Source of the DNA: Acinetobacter nosocomialis
GTDB taxonomy: Bacteria; Pseudomonadota; Gammaproteobacteria; Pseudomonadales; Moraxellaceae
Direction of reading: 5' to 3'
Length of the DNA: 64,000 nucleotides
Assembly (NCBI GenBank): GCA_025736915.1
Contig: CP107049.1
Span: 3,658,001-3,722,000, forward strand
Shown here: in pieces, positions 17,418 to 26,512 of the stretch
Numbering within the stretch: position 1 is the stretch's first letter
Layout of the letters: each line of letters begins with the position of its first letter
Translations under genes and position numbers: made by a program
Notes under the pieces: generated by a model
What the model was told of the DNA's origin: nothing
What the model saw: only the letters and a program-made list of their open reading frames with translations
The model's database searches: none

Positions 17418-20400
17418 TTAGTCAGACATAGTCATTAAACTTGCATTACCACCAGCCGCAGCTGTATTCACACTAATTGCACGTTCAATTACTAAACGTT
17501 CAAGTGGAATCGACTCGTTTGATTCAACGTGTGTAATGCCAACAATGGCGCCAGAGCGGCTCGCAATTTCTTGCTGTAATGAAAGAACCTCTTCACGACT
17601 ACCATGGTGTAAAACAGCATCAAAATTATCTGATGTGATGTTTTTAACTGTAGTAATTGCATCAAGAACATCTCTTGGCAACGTTTGTTTATGCTTTGCC
17701 AACAATGGGCTATTTGGCATTACAGCAGCTTGACTACCCACTGCAAAAATTGCGAGCAATTGATGCAATTGATTTTGTTCAGTGTCTGCAATTGAAAGCA
17801 CACGGTGACGAGGCAAAATAATATATTGGTTACTTTCCCCAGTAGGGCCTTGTAACTCATAAAACTTACCTACACCAAATGGTTCAATATCACGATTTGC
17901 TTGAGGTAAATGCTGTTTTGCCCAGTTTTGTAAGCTCTGATGAACCTCTCGGTTAAAGCCTTCATATGCAGTTTGTTCATTTTTCATAGCAAATGGTGTT
18001 GCCAATACTTTATTTGAACAATTTTGCATTAAGCGATACATATAAAGCGGACCACCAGCTTTCGGACCTGTACCCGATAAACCTTCACCACCAAATGGTT
18101 GAACACCAACAACAGCACCAACAATATTACGGTTGATATAAAGGTTACCCACTTCAGCATGTTGAATAACGGTTTGGATGGTTTCATCAATACGGGTGTG
18201 CAGACCCATTGTTAAACCATAACCTTTGGCATTAATACGTGAGATGAGTTGTTCAAGTTCGCCGTATTTATAGGTAATGATGTGTAAAACAGGGCCAAAA
18301 ACTTCGCGTTGTAAGTCATCGAGGTTAGGTAACTCAATTGCTGTTGGTACAACAAAAGTTCCTTTGCTCAATTCATTTTGGTTAGTTGCACCAAACATCA
18401 ATTGATGAACTGGATAACCCTTAGACTTCATTTTTTGGATATGTTGATCAATTGTCTGTTTTGCTTCTTCATCAATAACAGGACCAATATCCGTTTTTAA
18501 AATAGCAGGGTTACCTACGATTAACTGCTGCATTGCACCTTTAAGCATTTTAATAACGCTTACGGCACTATCTTCTTGTACACATAAAATACGTAAAGCA
18601 GAGCAGCGTTGACCTGCGCTATCAAATGCAGAACTTACAACATCTAGTACAACTTGTTCAGTTAATGCAGATGAGTCCACAATCATTGCATTCTGACCAC
18701 CAGTTTCTGCAATGAGAGGAATAGATTGGCCATTAGCAGCCAAACGTTTTGCAACTGTTTTCTGCAAAATTTTTGCAACTTCAGTTGAGCCAGTAAACAT
18801 GATGCCATCAATGCGTCGATCTTGGCTAAGCTGAGCACCTACTGTTTCACCACGGCCAGGTAATAATTGTACAGCACCATGTGGAATACCAGCTTCCCAT
18901 AAAATTTGCACTGCTTGAGCCGCGATTAAAGGTGTTTGTTCGGCAGGTTTTGCAATAACACAGTTACCACTGACTAATGCTGCAGCAATTTGACCAGAGA
19001 AAATTGCAAGAGGGAAGTTCCATGGACTAATACAAAGTACAGTACCAAGTGGCTGAATAGTTGTATTTGCTGGAAGATTCTCAACTTGAGTTGCGTAGTA
19101 ACGTAAGAAATCTACAGCTTCACGAACTTCTGCAATTGCATTGGCATAAGTTTTACCACTTTCACGGCAAAGTAATACCATTAACTCTTGAATACGACTT
19201 TCCATAAGGTCAGCTGCACGTTTTAAATATTGTGTGCGTTGATCTTTAGGTGTATTTGCCCATTCAATTTGTATCTGTTCAGCTGCATTCAATGCAATTT
19301 CTACATCATTAAGATCAGCTTCTTGTACATACCCAACAATTTCATCATTTTGTGCTGGGTTTGTAATTGCAACAGAATGACCTTGTTCTGTTGAAGCGTT
19401 ATTTCCTAGTAATGGACGGCTTTGCCAAACACGATTACGTAGTTGTTGAGCTGTGCTATCTAAAGCTTCAAGCGGAGTGTCGTTTGCTAAGTCATATCCT
19501 TTAGAGTTTTTACGGAGTGTGCCGTACATATCTAAAGGAAGAGGAATTGATGGGTGTTTTAAACCAATTGAACCTTCAAGCTTAGCTGCATTGCGTATAT
19601 CGTAAATTGGAGACTGAATGAGGTCTTCAACTTTAAGCGTTTTATCGGCAATACGGTTAACAAATGAAGTATTTGCACCATTTTCAAGTAAACGACGAAC
19701 CAGATAAGCTAACAAAGTTTCATGGTTCCCAACTGGAGCATAAATACGGCATGGCACGCCTAATTTATTCTGCTCGCGTGGACCAACAACTTGTTCATAA
19801 AGTGGTTCGCCCATGCCATGTAAGCATTGGAACTCATATTGACCAGCATAATATTTGCTTGGATCAGCTAAATGATAGATCGTTGCCAATGTTTGAGCAT
19901 TATGAGTCGCAAATTGCGGATAGATGAACTCAGGCGCTGCAAGTAATTTTTTAGCACAAGCAATATAAGATAAATCTGTATGTACTTTACGTGTGAAGAC
20001 AGGGTAGTCATCCATACCTTCGATTTGTGCTTTCTTGATTTCGCTATCCCAGTACGCACCTTTTACAAGACGAATCATGAGGCGTTTTTGGCTGCGTTTA
20101 GCAAGGTCAATAATATAATCAACTACAAAGAAACAGCGCTTTTGGTAAGCTTGAATAACGAATCCAATGCCTTTCCAGTTCGCTAGTTCCGGCTCGAAAC
20201 AAAGACGTTCGAGTAACTCAAGCGAAATTTCTAAACGCTCTGATTCTTCAGCATCGATATTTAAACCAATGTTGTAGTGTTTTGCTAAACGAGCGAGTTC
20301 AAATACTTTGCCGTAAAGTTCTTGATGAACACGTTCAATCTGCGCACGTTGGTAACGAGGATGTAAAGCAGAAAGCTTAATTGAGATACCTGGGCCATCA

Positions 20401-21170
20401 TAAACGCCTTTACCATTCGACGCTTTACCAATTGCATGAATAGCTTGCGTATAATCGTTAAAGTAGCGTTCAGCATCATGGTCAGTTAAAGCTGCTTCAC
20501 CTAGCATGTCATAAGAATAGCGGAAACCTTTATCCTCAAGTACTTTTGCGTGGTCGACAGCTTCTTCAATGGTTTCCCCAGTTACAAACTGTTCACCCAT
20601 CATACGCATTGCAACATCAACTGCTTTACGAATAATGCCACGTCCACTACGTGCTAAAAGGCCAGTAAGTACACTTGAAAGACTGGTTTGCTTTGGTGTT
20701 TCCATAAGCTTACCAGTTAACATGAGGCCCCATGCAGCAGCATTGACAAACATTAAGCTACTTTGGCCAACGTGTTCTTTCCAGTTACCTTGGTTGATTT
20801 TATCTCGAATCAGTAAGTCACGTGTTGCTGTGTCTGGAATACGAAGCAAAGCTTCGGCAAGGCACATTAAAGCCACACCTTCTTGTGAAGACAGAGAGAA
20901 CTCTTGTAATAACCCTTGAACAATACCTGCTTTCCCAGAAGAGGTCTTACGTTCACGTAAATTATGGGCAAGGTTAAATGCAAGGTCATAAATTTTATGA
21001 TCTAAATCATCAGATACCGCAGCAGCTTGTAATAACTCTTCTACAGCTTCAGGTTCGGCACGTCGCCAAGCTGTATTAATGCGCTGTTCAAACTCACTTT
21101 TATCGTTGAATTCGGTGATATAGCCTTGGTGAGATTTATCCATTTGATGAAAAGTATCCATTGTGTTCAT
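17418..21170 (-). CDS. putA: Bifunctional proline dehydrogenase / L-glutamate gamma-semialdehyde dehydrogenase PutA
   Basis: Oxidises proline to glutamate in two steps with substrate channelling. Residues about 70-510 form the FAD proline dehydrogenase barrel (GPGISIKLSALHPRY, RLMIRLVKGAYWDSEIK, LLENGANTSFVNRI); about 620-1080 form the aldehyde dehydrogenase (CISPWNFPLAIF, AETGGQNAM, SAGQRCSALR with the catalytic Cys), then the C-terminal domain. About 1250 residues. It lacks the ribbon-helix-helix DNA-binding domain that starts E. coli PutA, so it should not repress its own genes. The ATG at 21170 has GGAA 6 bases before it; the frame also opens at a TTG at 21185. Divergent from an Lrp-type regulator. 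Confidence 0.97.
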   Translation of the reverse strand: MNTMDTFHQMDKSHQGYITEFNDKSEFEQRINTAWRRAEPEAVEELLQAAAVSDDLDHKIYDLAFNLAHNLRERKTSSGKAGIVQGLLQEFSLSSQEGVALMCLAEALLRIPDTATRDLLIRDKINQGNWKEHVGQSSLMFVNAAAWGLMLTGKLMETPKQTSLSSVLTGLLARSGRGIIRKAVDVAMRMMGEQFVTGETIEEAVDHAKVLEDKGFRYSYDMLGEAALTDHDAERYFNDYTQAIHAIGKASNGKGVYDGPGISIKLSALHPRYQRAQIERVHQELYGKVFELARLAKHYNIGLNIDAEESERLEISLELLERLCFEPELANWKGIGFVIQAYQKRCFFVVDYIIDLAKRSQKRLMIRLVKGAYWDSEIKKAQIEGMDDYPVFTRKVHTDLSYIACAKKLLAAPEFIYPQFATHNAQTLATIYHLADPSKYYAGQYEFQCLHGMGEPLYEQVVGPREQNKLGVPCRIYAPVGNHETLLAYLVRRLLENGANTSFVNRIADKTLKVEDLIQSPIYDIRNAAKLEGSIGLKHPSIPLPLDMYGTLRKNSKGYDLANDTPLEALDSTAQQLRNRVWQSRPLLGNNASTEQGHSVAITNPAQNDEIVGYVQEADLNDVEIALNAAEQIQIEWANTPKDQRTQYLKRAADLMESRIQELMVLLCRESGKTYANAIAEVREAVDFLRYYATQVENLPANTTIQPLGTVLCISPWNFPLAIFSGQIAAALVSGNCVIAKPAEQTPLIAAQAVQILWEAGIPHGAVQLLPGRGETVGAQLSQDRRIDGIMFTGSTEVAKILQKTVAKRLAANGQSIPLIAETGGQNAMIVDSSALTEQVVLDVVSSAFDSAGQRCSALRILCVQEDSAVSVIKMLKGAMQQLIVGNPAILKTDIGPVIDEEAKQTIDQHIQKMKSKGYPVHQLMFGATNQNELSKGTFVVPTAIELPNLDDLQREVFGPVLHIITYKYGELEQLISRINAKGYGLTMGLHTRIDETIQTVIQHAEVGNLYINRNIVGAVVGVQPFGGEGLSGTGPKAGGPLYMYRLMQNCSNKVLATPFAMKNEQTAYEGFNREVHQSLQNWAKQHLPQANRDIEPFGVGKFYELQGPTGESNQYIILPRHRVLSIADTEQNQLHQLLAIFAVGSQAAVMPNSPLLAKHKQTLPRDVLDAITTVKNITSDNFDAVLHHGSREEVLSLQQEIASRSGAIVGITHVESNESIPLERLVIERAISVNTAAAGGNASLMTMSD

Positions 21171-21185
21171 ATCTATTTCCGACAA

Positions 21186-21294
21186 CCGACTCTCATAAAC
21201 TCATCTTGAGTAGAGAGGTTTAGATAATTTATGATTACAGAAGAAACACCGAATAACTCACTATATTTAGCCTATTTTTTAGAGGAAAATTCAG
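21186..21294. promoter_or_regulatory. putA-putR divergent control region
   Basis: The short divergent spacer must hold the putA and putR promoters and the likely binding sites of the Lrp-type regulator. It is AT-rich, as Lrp sites usually are. No single operator could be defined by eye. Confidence 0.45.
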
Positions 21295-21783
21295 ATGAAT
21301 GGCCCATTATTAAGCCTTGATCGCACTGATTTAAAAATTTTGGATATTCTTCAAACAGATGGGCGAATTTCTAATAGCAAATTAGCCGAAATGGTGAACT
21401 TATCTCCAACCGCTGTTATGGCTCGAGTGCAGAAGCTAACAAAAGATGAATTTATCTTGGGCTATGAAGCAAAATTGAATCCAATCAAACTGAATGCAAA
21501 TTTTTTAGTGTTTGTAGAGGTCTTGCTCGATAAAACAACGCCTAACGTTTTAGACGAGTTTATTGATGCAGTCGTGCATTATCCAGAAATCGTTGAATGC
21601 CATATGGTCAGTGGAGGATTTGATTTTTTAATTAAATTACGAAGTGGCAGTATGGAGGAGTTTAGACGTATTGCTGGGCAAGTACTATGGCAACTGCCGG
21701 GCGTGAAAGAAACCCGTAGTTACCCTGTAATGCAAGTAGTCAAAGATACTTCAAAAATTAAAATCAAAACGAAAAATAAATAA
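21295..21783 (+). CDS. putR: Lrp/AsnC-family regulator of proline catabolism (PutR-like)
   Basis: 162 residues. The N-terminal winged helix-turn-helix (DLKILDILQTDGRISNSKLAEMVNLSPTAVMARVQKL) is followed by a RAM/AsnC ligand domain (VECHMVSGGFDFLIKLR). Its position, divergent from a PutA that lacks its own DNA-binding domain and close to putP, matches PutR of Agrobacterium and Rhizobium, a proline-responsive activator. The regulator role is therefore inferred from context. Followed at once by a strong terminator. Confidence 0.9.
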   Translation: MNGPLLSLDRTDLKILDILQTDGRISNSKLAEMVNLSPTAVMARVQKLTKDEFILGYEAKLNPIKLNANFLVFVEVLLDKTTPNVLDEFIDAVVHYPEIVECHMVSGGFDFLIKLRSGSMEEFRRIAGQVLWQLPGVKETRSYPVMQVVKDTSKIKIKTKNK

Positions 21784-21805
21784 AAAGGGGCTGAAGCCCC
21801 TTTTT
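21782..21805. terminator. Bidirectional terminator between putR and putP
   Basis: AAAAAGGGGC (21782-21791) pairs with GCCCCTTTTT (21796-21805), loop TGAA. It overlaps the putR stop codon and serves convergent putP as well. Confidence 0.95.
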
Positions 21806-21818
21806 ATTTTATTCATTT

Positions 21819-23309
21819 TTATACACTTTCTTTGTAGAGTTTGTCGCCTTGTTCAAAACGATCAGTCACATCAGAGTTTGGCGCTTTTGAAATTAAGCTC
21901 ACTACAATGATGCTGATAAACGCACAGATAAAGCCAGGAATAATCTCGTAAACCCCAGTGCCTGCGAAAAGATTTTTCCAACCAATCACAACAACGGCAC
22001 CTACGATCATGCCCGCTAAAGCACCTTCTAAAGTCATACGTTTCCAGAACAATGACAAGATGATGAGTGGACCAAATGCAGCGCCAAAGCCAGCCCATGC
22101 GTAAGCAACAAGACCAAGAACTTTACTGTCAGGATTACCTGCAAGCACAATTGCAAGAACTGCAATTGCAAGAACCATGATACGGCCAACCCATACAAGT
22201 TCTTTTTGAGATGCGTTTTTACGGATGAAACCTTTGTACAAATCTTCAGTTAGCGCACTTGAACATACTAAAAGCTGACAGCTTAATGTACTCATAACAG
22301 CAGCCAAGATAGCAGCTAGAATGATACCCACAATCCATGGATTGAATAAAATTTTAGTCAATTCCATAAATACAGTTTCAGGGTTTTTGCTTACAACTGC
22401 TGCAAGTTCAGGGTGTTGCTGGAAATATGCAATACCGAAGAAACCAGCACCAACAGCACCAACTAAACATAAAATCATCCAAGTCATACCAATACGGCGA
22501 GCAGCAGGAATTGATTTTACAGAGTCAGCAGCCATGAAACGTACAAGAATGTGCGGTTGGCCAAAATAGCCTAAACCCCATGCCATTGAAGATAAAACGG
22601 CTACCACACTTAAATCTGAAACGATGTTAAATGCATGTGGGCGAGCAGTTTCAATAAGCGTTACAAACTGAGTTGTGTCGCCAATTGCAAGGTAAGTTAC
22701 GATTGGGGTGAGTAAAAGGGCAAAAATCATTAAGCCAGCTTGGAAAGTATCAGTCCAGCTAATTGCTAAGAATCCACCAATACAAACATAACTGATTGTT
22801 GCAATAGCACTTAACCAGATTGCGGTGGTATATGACATACCAAATAAATTTTCAAATAAACGAGCGCCAGCTACCATACCTGAGGCACAGTAAATTGCGA
22901 AGAAAACCAAGATAATAACGGCAGAGAAAATACGAAGAATCTTTTTCTTGTCATCAAATCGACTTGTAAAATAGTCGGGCAGAGTGAGTGCATTATTTTG
23001 GATTTCAGTATGAACGCGTAATCGACCAGCAACCAGTAACCAGTTAAGCCAAGCACCGATAATTAGACCAATTGCAATCCACGCTTCAGATAAACCAGAA
23101 AGATAAATTGCTCCTGGTAAGCCCATGAGTAACCAACCACTCATGTCTGATGCGCCTGCGGATAATGCAGTAACAAAACTGCCTAAACTACGACCACCAA
23201 GAATATAATCAGAGAAGTCGCTTGTAGCACGGTAGGCGAATAAGCCAATAAGTACCATTGCTACGATGTACACCATAAACATGATGAGGGTGGGATCAAA
23301 ATAACTCAT
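21819..23309 (-). CDS. putP: Sodium/proline symporter PutP
   Basis: Sodium-coupled proline importer of the SSS family, 496 residues with about 13 membrane helices. The family blocks are clear: YILGGRSLGSFVTALSAGASDMSGWLLMGLPGAIY near the start (ligand and Na+ site), AIYCASGMVAGARLFE, and GYFGQPHILVRFMAA in the middle. It supplies the substrate for PutA. It has its own promoter region on the right side (23310-23718). Confidence 0.97.
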   Translation of the reverse strand: MSYFDPTLIMFMVYIVAMVLIGLFAYRATSDFSDYILGGRSLGSFVTALSAGASDMSGWLLMGLPGAIYLSGLSEAWIAIGLIIGAWLNWLLVAGRLRVHTEIQNNALTLPDYFTSRFDDKKKILRIFSAVIILVFFAIYCASGMVAGARLFENLFGMSYTTAIWLSAIATISYVCIGGFLAISWTDTFQAGLMIFALLLTPIVTYLAIGDTTQFVTLIETARPHAFNIVSDLSVVAVLSSMAWGLGYFGQPHILVRFMAADSVKSIPAARRIGMTWMILCLVGAVGAGFFGIAYFQQHPELAAVVSKNPETVFMELTKILFNPWIVGIILAAILAAVMSTLSCQLLVCSSALTEDLYKGFIRKNASQKELVWVGRIMVLAIAVLAIVLAGNPDSKVLGLVAYAWAGFGAAFGPLIILSLFWKRMTLEGALAGMIVGAVVVIGWKNLFAGTGVYEIIPGFICAFISIIVVSLISKAPNSDVTDRFEQGDKLYKESV

Positions 23310-23718
23310 AATGGATGTGTGTCCTTATATCCATAATCCGTGATTGTAACCTAATCCAGGTCGCTGTTTTCTTGTACGGCATTTCAAGAGGTTGAGATTC
23401 AACCACAAAAGAATTTTTTTGCTCTGTTATCTTTGTGATGTATTTTGTGTATTTTTATGTAAAGCAATGTAAAAGTGGTTACACTTTAAATTAAATTTAT
23501 TTTAATCAATGGTTTATATGAGTTAAATAATTCATTTATTCTTTAGAAAATTATAAAAATAGTAAATTTAGAAAATAGATCAGCATGTTTGGTTACAAAA
23601 TTAGCAATGACAATATATGACTCAAGAAAAAAATTGACATGAGTTGAGTGTTTTTGCATCAATTTCATGTGAAAAGACAATTTTAGAGGTGAAATCTGCA
23701 ATAAAAATGAAAGAAATA
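23310..23718. other. AT-rich spacer upstream of putP
   Basis: 409 bp between the putP start and the 3' end of the sirtuin gene, both on the minus strand. It should contain the putP promoter. I see no terminator-grade hairpin for the sirtuin gene and no ORF worth calling. A short ACTCAA ... TTGAGT pair near 23616-23650 is too weak to interpret. Confidence 0.45.
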
Positions 23719-24417
23719 TTAGCTCGTCAACTGATGAAATAGCTCTTTCATACCTTCTGTGGCTGTCATATTTAATAGTTTATATTTAGATGGAACACGA
23801 GAATGATCTGCTTGGGGATCTATATAGTAGGCTTCAGTGTAATTTGGAATTTCATGAACTAAAGCAGCAACAGGATAAACACTTAAGGTTGAACCAATAA
23901 CAATGAAAATATCTGCTTTCTGTACTTGCTTTATGGCTTCTTCAAATGCGGGAACTGCTTCACCAAACCAAACTACATGAGGACGAAGTGGATAGCCATT
24001 GGGGCAAAAGTCATGTTCTAAGTCTAACTTCCAACCATTAATTTCATAAAATTCAGTTGTATATTGTGCATCTGGTCCCGAGCTTTTTGCTAGTCGAATA
24101 TTGCCATGTAGATGCAAGACATTGTGGCTACCAGCGCGCTCATGTAAATCATCAATATTTTGAGTAATAACTTGTACATCGAAATGATCTTGTAGTTTGG
24201 CAATGTACTGATGAGCTTCATTTGGCTGAGCTTCTAAAATATTTTTACGGCGTTCGTTATAAAACCGCTGGACTAAGGCAGCGTCTTTATTCCAAGCTTC
24301 TGGAGTGGCAACTTGTTGTATATCATAATTTTCCCATAGGCCATTACTGTCACGAAAAGTACTAATTCCACTTTCTGCACTCATGCCTGCACCAGAAAAT
24401 ACAACAAATCTTGTCAT
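23719..24417 (-). CDS. NAD-dependent deacylase, sirtuin (Sir2) family without zinc cysteines
   Basis: Removes acyl groups from protein lysines with NAD. The Rossmann and catalytic motifs are present: FSGAGMSAESGISTFR, TQNIDDLHERAG, the catalytic His in LHLHGN, and IGSTLSVYP. The FYNERR segment holds the Tyr/Arg pair that class III sirtuins (SIRT5, CobB) use for succinyl and malonyl groups. The four-cysteine zinc site is missing; only one Cys (FCPNG) stands in that region. I use the inner ATG at 24417; an ATG at 24435 is also possible. Confidence 0.9.
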   Translation of the reverse strand: MTRFVVFSGAGMSAESGISTFRDSNGLWENYDIQQVATPEAWNKDAALVQRFYNERRKNILEAQPNEAHQYIAKLQDHFDVQVITQNIDDLHERAGSHNVLHLHGNIRLAKSSGPDAQYTTEFYEINGWKLDLEHDFCPNGYPLRPHVVWFGEAVPAFEEAIKQVQKADIFIVIGSTLSVYPVAALVHEIPNYTEAYYIDPQADHSRVPSKYKLLNMTATEGMKELFHQLTS

Positions 24418-24467
24418 GTCAGTGATCCTATTCATCCAGTTTTTAGAGCTGATTTATACATATATAA

Positions 24468-24497
24468 AAAAACCAGTTTAAAAGTAAACTGGTTTTT
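24468..24497. terminator. Terminator after gcvH
   Basis: AAAAACCAGTTTA (24468-24480) pairs perfectly with TAAACTGGTTTTT (24485-24497), 4-base loop. On the minus strand a T-run follows, so it ends gcvH before the sirtuin gene. Confidence 0.93.
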
Positions 24498-24524
24498 ATT
24501 AAATATTGAAAGCGAGGCTATCTT

Positions 24525-24899
24525 TTATAAGCCTGCTTCATATTCAGCATTTGTTAAAAGTTTTTCAACATCTGCCATGTTGTCTGGCTTGATTTTATAA
24601 ATCCAGCCTTTCCCGTATGGATCTTCATTTACAAAATCTGGATCATCTTCAAGGTCTGTATTTACTTCCACTACAGTACCAGAAACAGGAGCGTGGATAT
24701 CAGAAGCAGTCTTAACTGATTCAACTACTCCAGCTTGTTCTCCAGCTGTTACTTTGCTGCCAATTTCAGGAGTCTCAACATAGACCAAGTCTCCAAGTTC
24801 ATCTTGTGCATGGTCAGTAATCCCTGTAATAACAAGATCACCTTCAATTTTTACCCACTCATGTGTACGCGCATACTTCAATTCTGAAGGGTGGTTCAT
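24525..24899 (-). CDS. gcvH: Glycine cleavage system H protein
   Basis: Lipoyl carrier of the glycine cleavage complex. The lipoylated Lys lies in the motif ESVKTASDI, and the surrounding [29 protein letters not shown] block is typical. 124 residues, normal length. The T, P and L proteins are not in the window, so gcvH stands apart from them. No glycine riboswitch was recognised in the 38-base gap from the upstream AraC gene. Confidence 0.97.
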   Translation of the reverse strand: MNHPSELKYARTHEWVKIEGDLVITGITDHAQDELGDLVYVETPEIGSKVTAGEQAGVVESVKTASDIHAPVSGTVVEVNTDLEDDPDFVNEDPYGKGWIYKIKPDNMADVEKLLTNAEYEAGL

Positions 24900-24937
24900 G
24901 ACAACTCCTTAAGCTTGTGTCCAATATCTTAATAACA

Positions 24938-25963
24938 TTATAAATAGGGGTCTTTGCGCCAGTTACTCGGACTACGGCCACTCCAGCGTTTGAATGCACG
25001 GCTGAAATTTGCGACATCGGAGTAACCAAGTTCATCCGCAATTTGTTCAAGGCTATAATCTGTACGTGAAAGTAAAGAAGTCGCATGACGATATCGGACC
25101 TCATCTACTAATGTTGAAAATGAAGTCCCTTCAGCTGCCAACTGTCGTTTTAAGGTTCGATCTGACATATGTAGGTATTCTGCTACATTTTCTATGCTTA
25201 AGTAATGTTGCTCAGAATTACTTAAAATATCACGTACGCGCATTGCCAAACGGCGGCGTTCGCCCAAAGCAGACAGTTCAGCTTCACATTGGTTAATGGC
25301 AATTTGACTGGCGATTGGGTCTGAATTAATTAATTTAAGACCTAAATATTTTTTATCAAAACTAGAAATTAAATGAGGTTGATTAAAGCGAATAGTACTG
25401 CTGAGTTTGTTCTTATATTTATCAAAACCTGCAGGTTCTGGAAAATCTAGGTCGACATCGCCTGCTAAATCTTCGATACCTGTCATTGCTTTTGCCATTG
25501 TCATGATGCCAATGGTTAAGCCTAAAACAATTTCGGTACGAAGTGGTTCTAACTCAATATCACACTGTAATTGTAATGTGGCTTTGGGGCCGAATGTAGA
25601 AAAATAAAGTTGTAAAAAGGGTAAGCGTAACTGGATAAAACGAGCAGCAAGAGCAATTGCTTCGGTAATATCTTTTGCTGTCATTATCGCGTAGCCAATA
25701 AACCCATGAATTGAAATACGCATTTGAGTGCCAATATGGAAACCCAATGTACTTTCACCAGTGAGATTTAAGGCATGTTTAACCAGCTCATTTGCTACAG
25801 GTGTTGAAATACGATATTCAGGATCGGCCAATTGCTCACTCGTAAGATGAAAAGGGGCAAATAATGTTTCATCGTTGTATCCCCAACGTGAAACAACATC
25901 TAATAGCAATAAGCCATAGACTCCTGGAATACCTTGATCTTGACGAGCTGAGGTAATTTTCAT
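24938..25963 (-). CDS. AraC-family regulator (OruR-like)
   Basis: 341 residues. The first about 200 form the arabinose-binding-like (Arabinose_bd) domain seen in OruR, ArgR-type and MmsR-like regulators; residues about 245-335 form two helix-turn-helix motifs with the AraC signature (QIADELGYSDVANFSRAFKRWSGRSPSNWR). Likely an activator of a catabolic operon whose target is not evident; neighbours are gcvH downstream and a MaoC gene upstream on the same strand. Ligand unknown. Confidence 0.9.
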   Translation of the reverse strand: MKITSARQDQGIPGVYGLLLLDVVSRWGYNDETLFAPFHLTSEQLADPEYRISTPVANELVKHALNLTGESTLGFHIGTQMRISIHGFIGYAIMTAKDITEAIALAARFIQLRLPFLQLYFSTFGPKATLQLQCDIELEPLRTEIVLGLTIGIMTMAKAMTGIEDLAGDVDLDFPEPAGFDKYKNKLSSTIRFNQPHLISSFDKKYLGLKLINSDPIASQIAINQCEAELSALGERRRLAMRVRDILSNSEQHYLSIENVAEYLHMSDRTLKRQLAAEGTSFSTLVDEVRYRHATSLLSRTDYSLEQIADELGYSDVANFSRAFKRWSGRSPSNWRKDPYL

Positions 25964-26071
25964 ATGCGTTCCGTTGCTCTCATCAATTTTCTACGTGCAT
26001 TTCTTACACATCTTGTCATGAAATATAATTTGAGTTTATAAAAACTGTTAGACAATCATATCAACGATTCG

Positions 26072-26512
26072 TTAAACATTCTTTTTAAAGACAACGATTT
26101 TTGTCGTTGAAATAAGTAAAACATCCCCATGCTGATTTAAGGCTTGCGTAACGTAACTTACAATACCACGATCCAATTTTGTTTTGGATGGTGTAATCGC
26201 GGAAATTTCAGCTTCAACATGAATGCGGTCACCTGGGCGGGTTGGGCGAGGCCAACGTAGACTAGACTCCGATCCCACTAGTCCACCATGAATTGGCATA
26301 CATTCAGTCCATAAGCGCATCGTAATTGCAGAGGTATGCCACCCACTGGCAGCAATACCTTTAAAAATGGGATCTTCTTTGGCTAGCTCTTCATCTGTAT
26401 GGAAAGGCTGAGGGTCATAGTGGCTTGCAAATTGTTTGATTTCATCTAGTGTAATTTCATATTCACGACTGATAAAACGATCACCAATTTTTAAATCTTC
26501 TAAATAAAGCAT
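26072..26512 (-). CDS. MaoC-like (R)-specific enoyl-CoA hydratase family protein
   Basis: Hot-dog fold of 146 residues with the hydratase-2 motif (ASHYDPQPFHTDEELA: catalytic Asp and His) followed by FKGIAASGWHTSA. Probably hydrates an enoyl-CoA thioester. Its start overlaps the stop of the ABC transporter by one base (TAATG), so the two are co-translated, although no functional link between them is known. Confidence 0.9.
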   Translation of the reverse strand: MLYLEDLKIGDRFISREYEITLDEIKQFASHYDPQPFHTDEELAKEDPIFKGIAASGWHTSAITMRLWTECMPIHGGLVGSESSLRWPRPTRPGDRIHVEAEISAITPSKTKLDRGIVSYVTQALNQHGDVLLISTTKIVVFKKNV

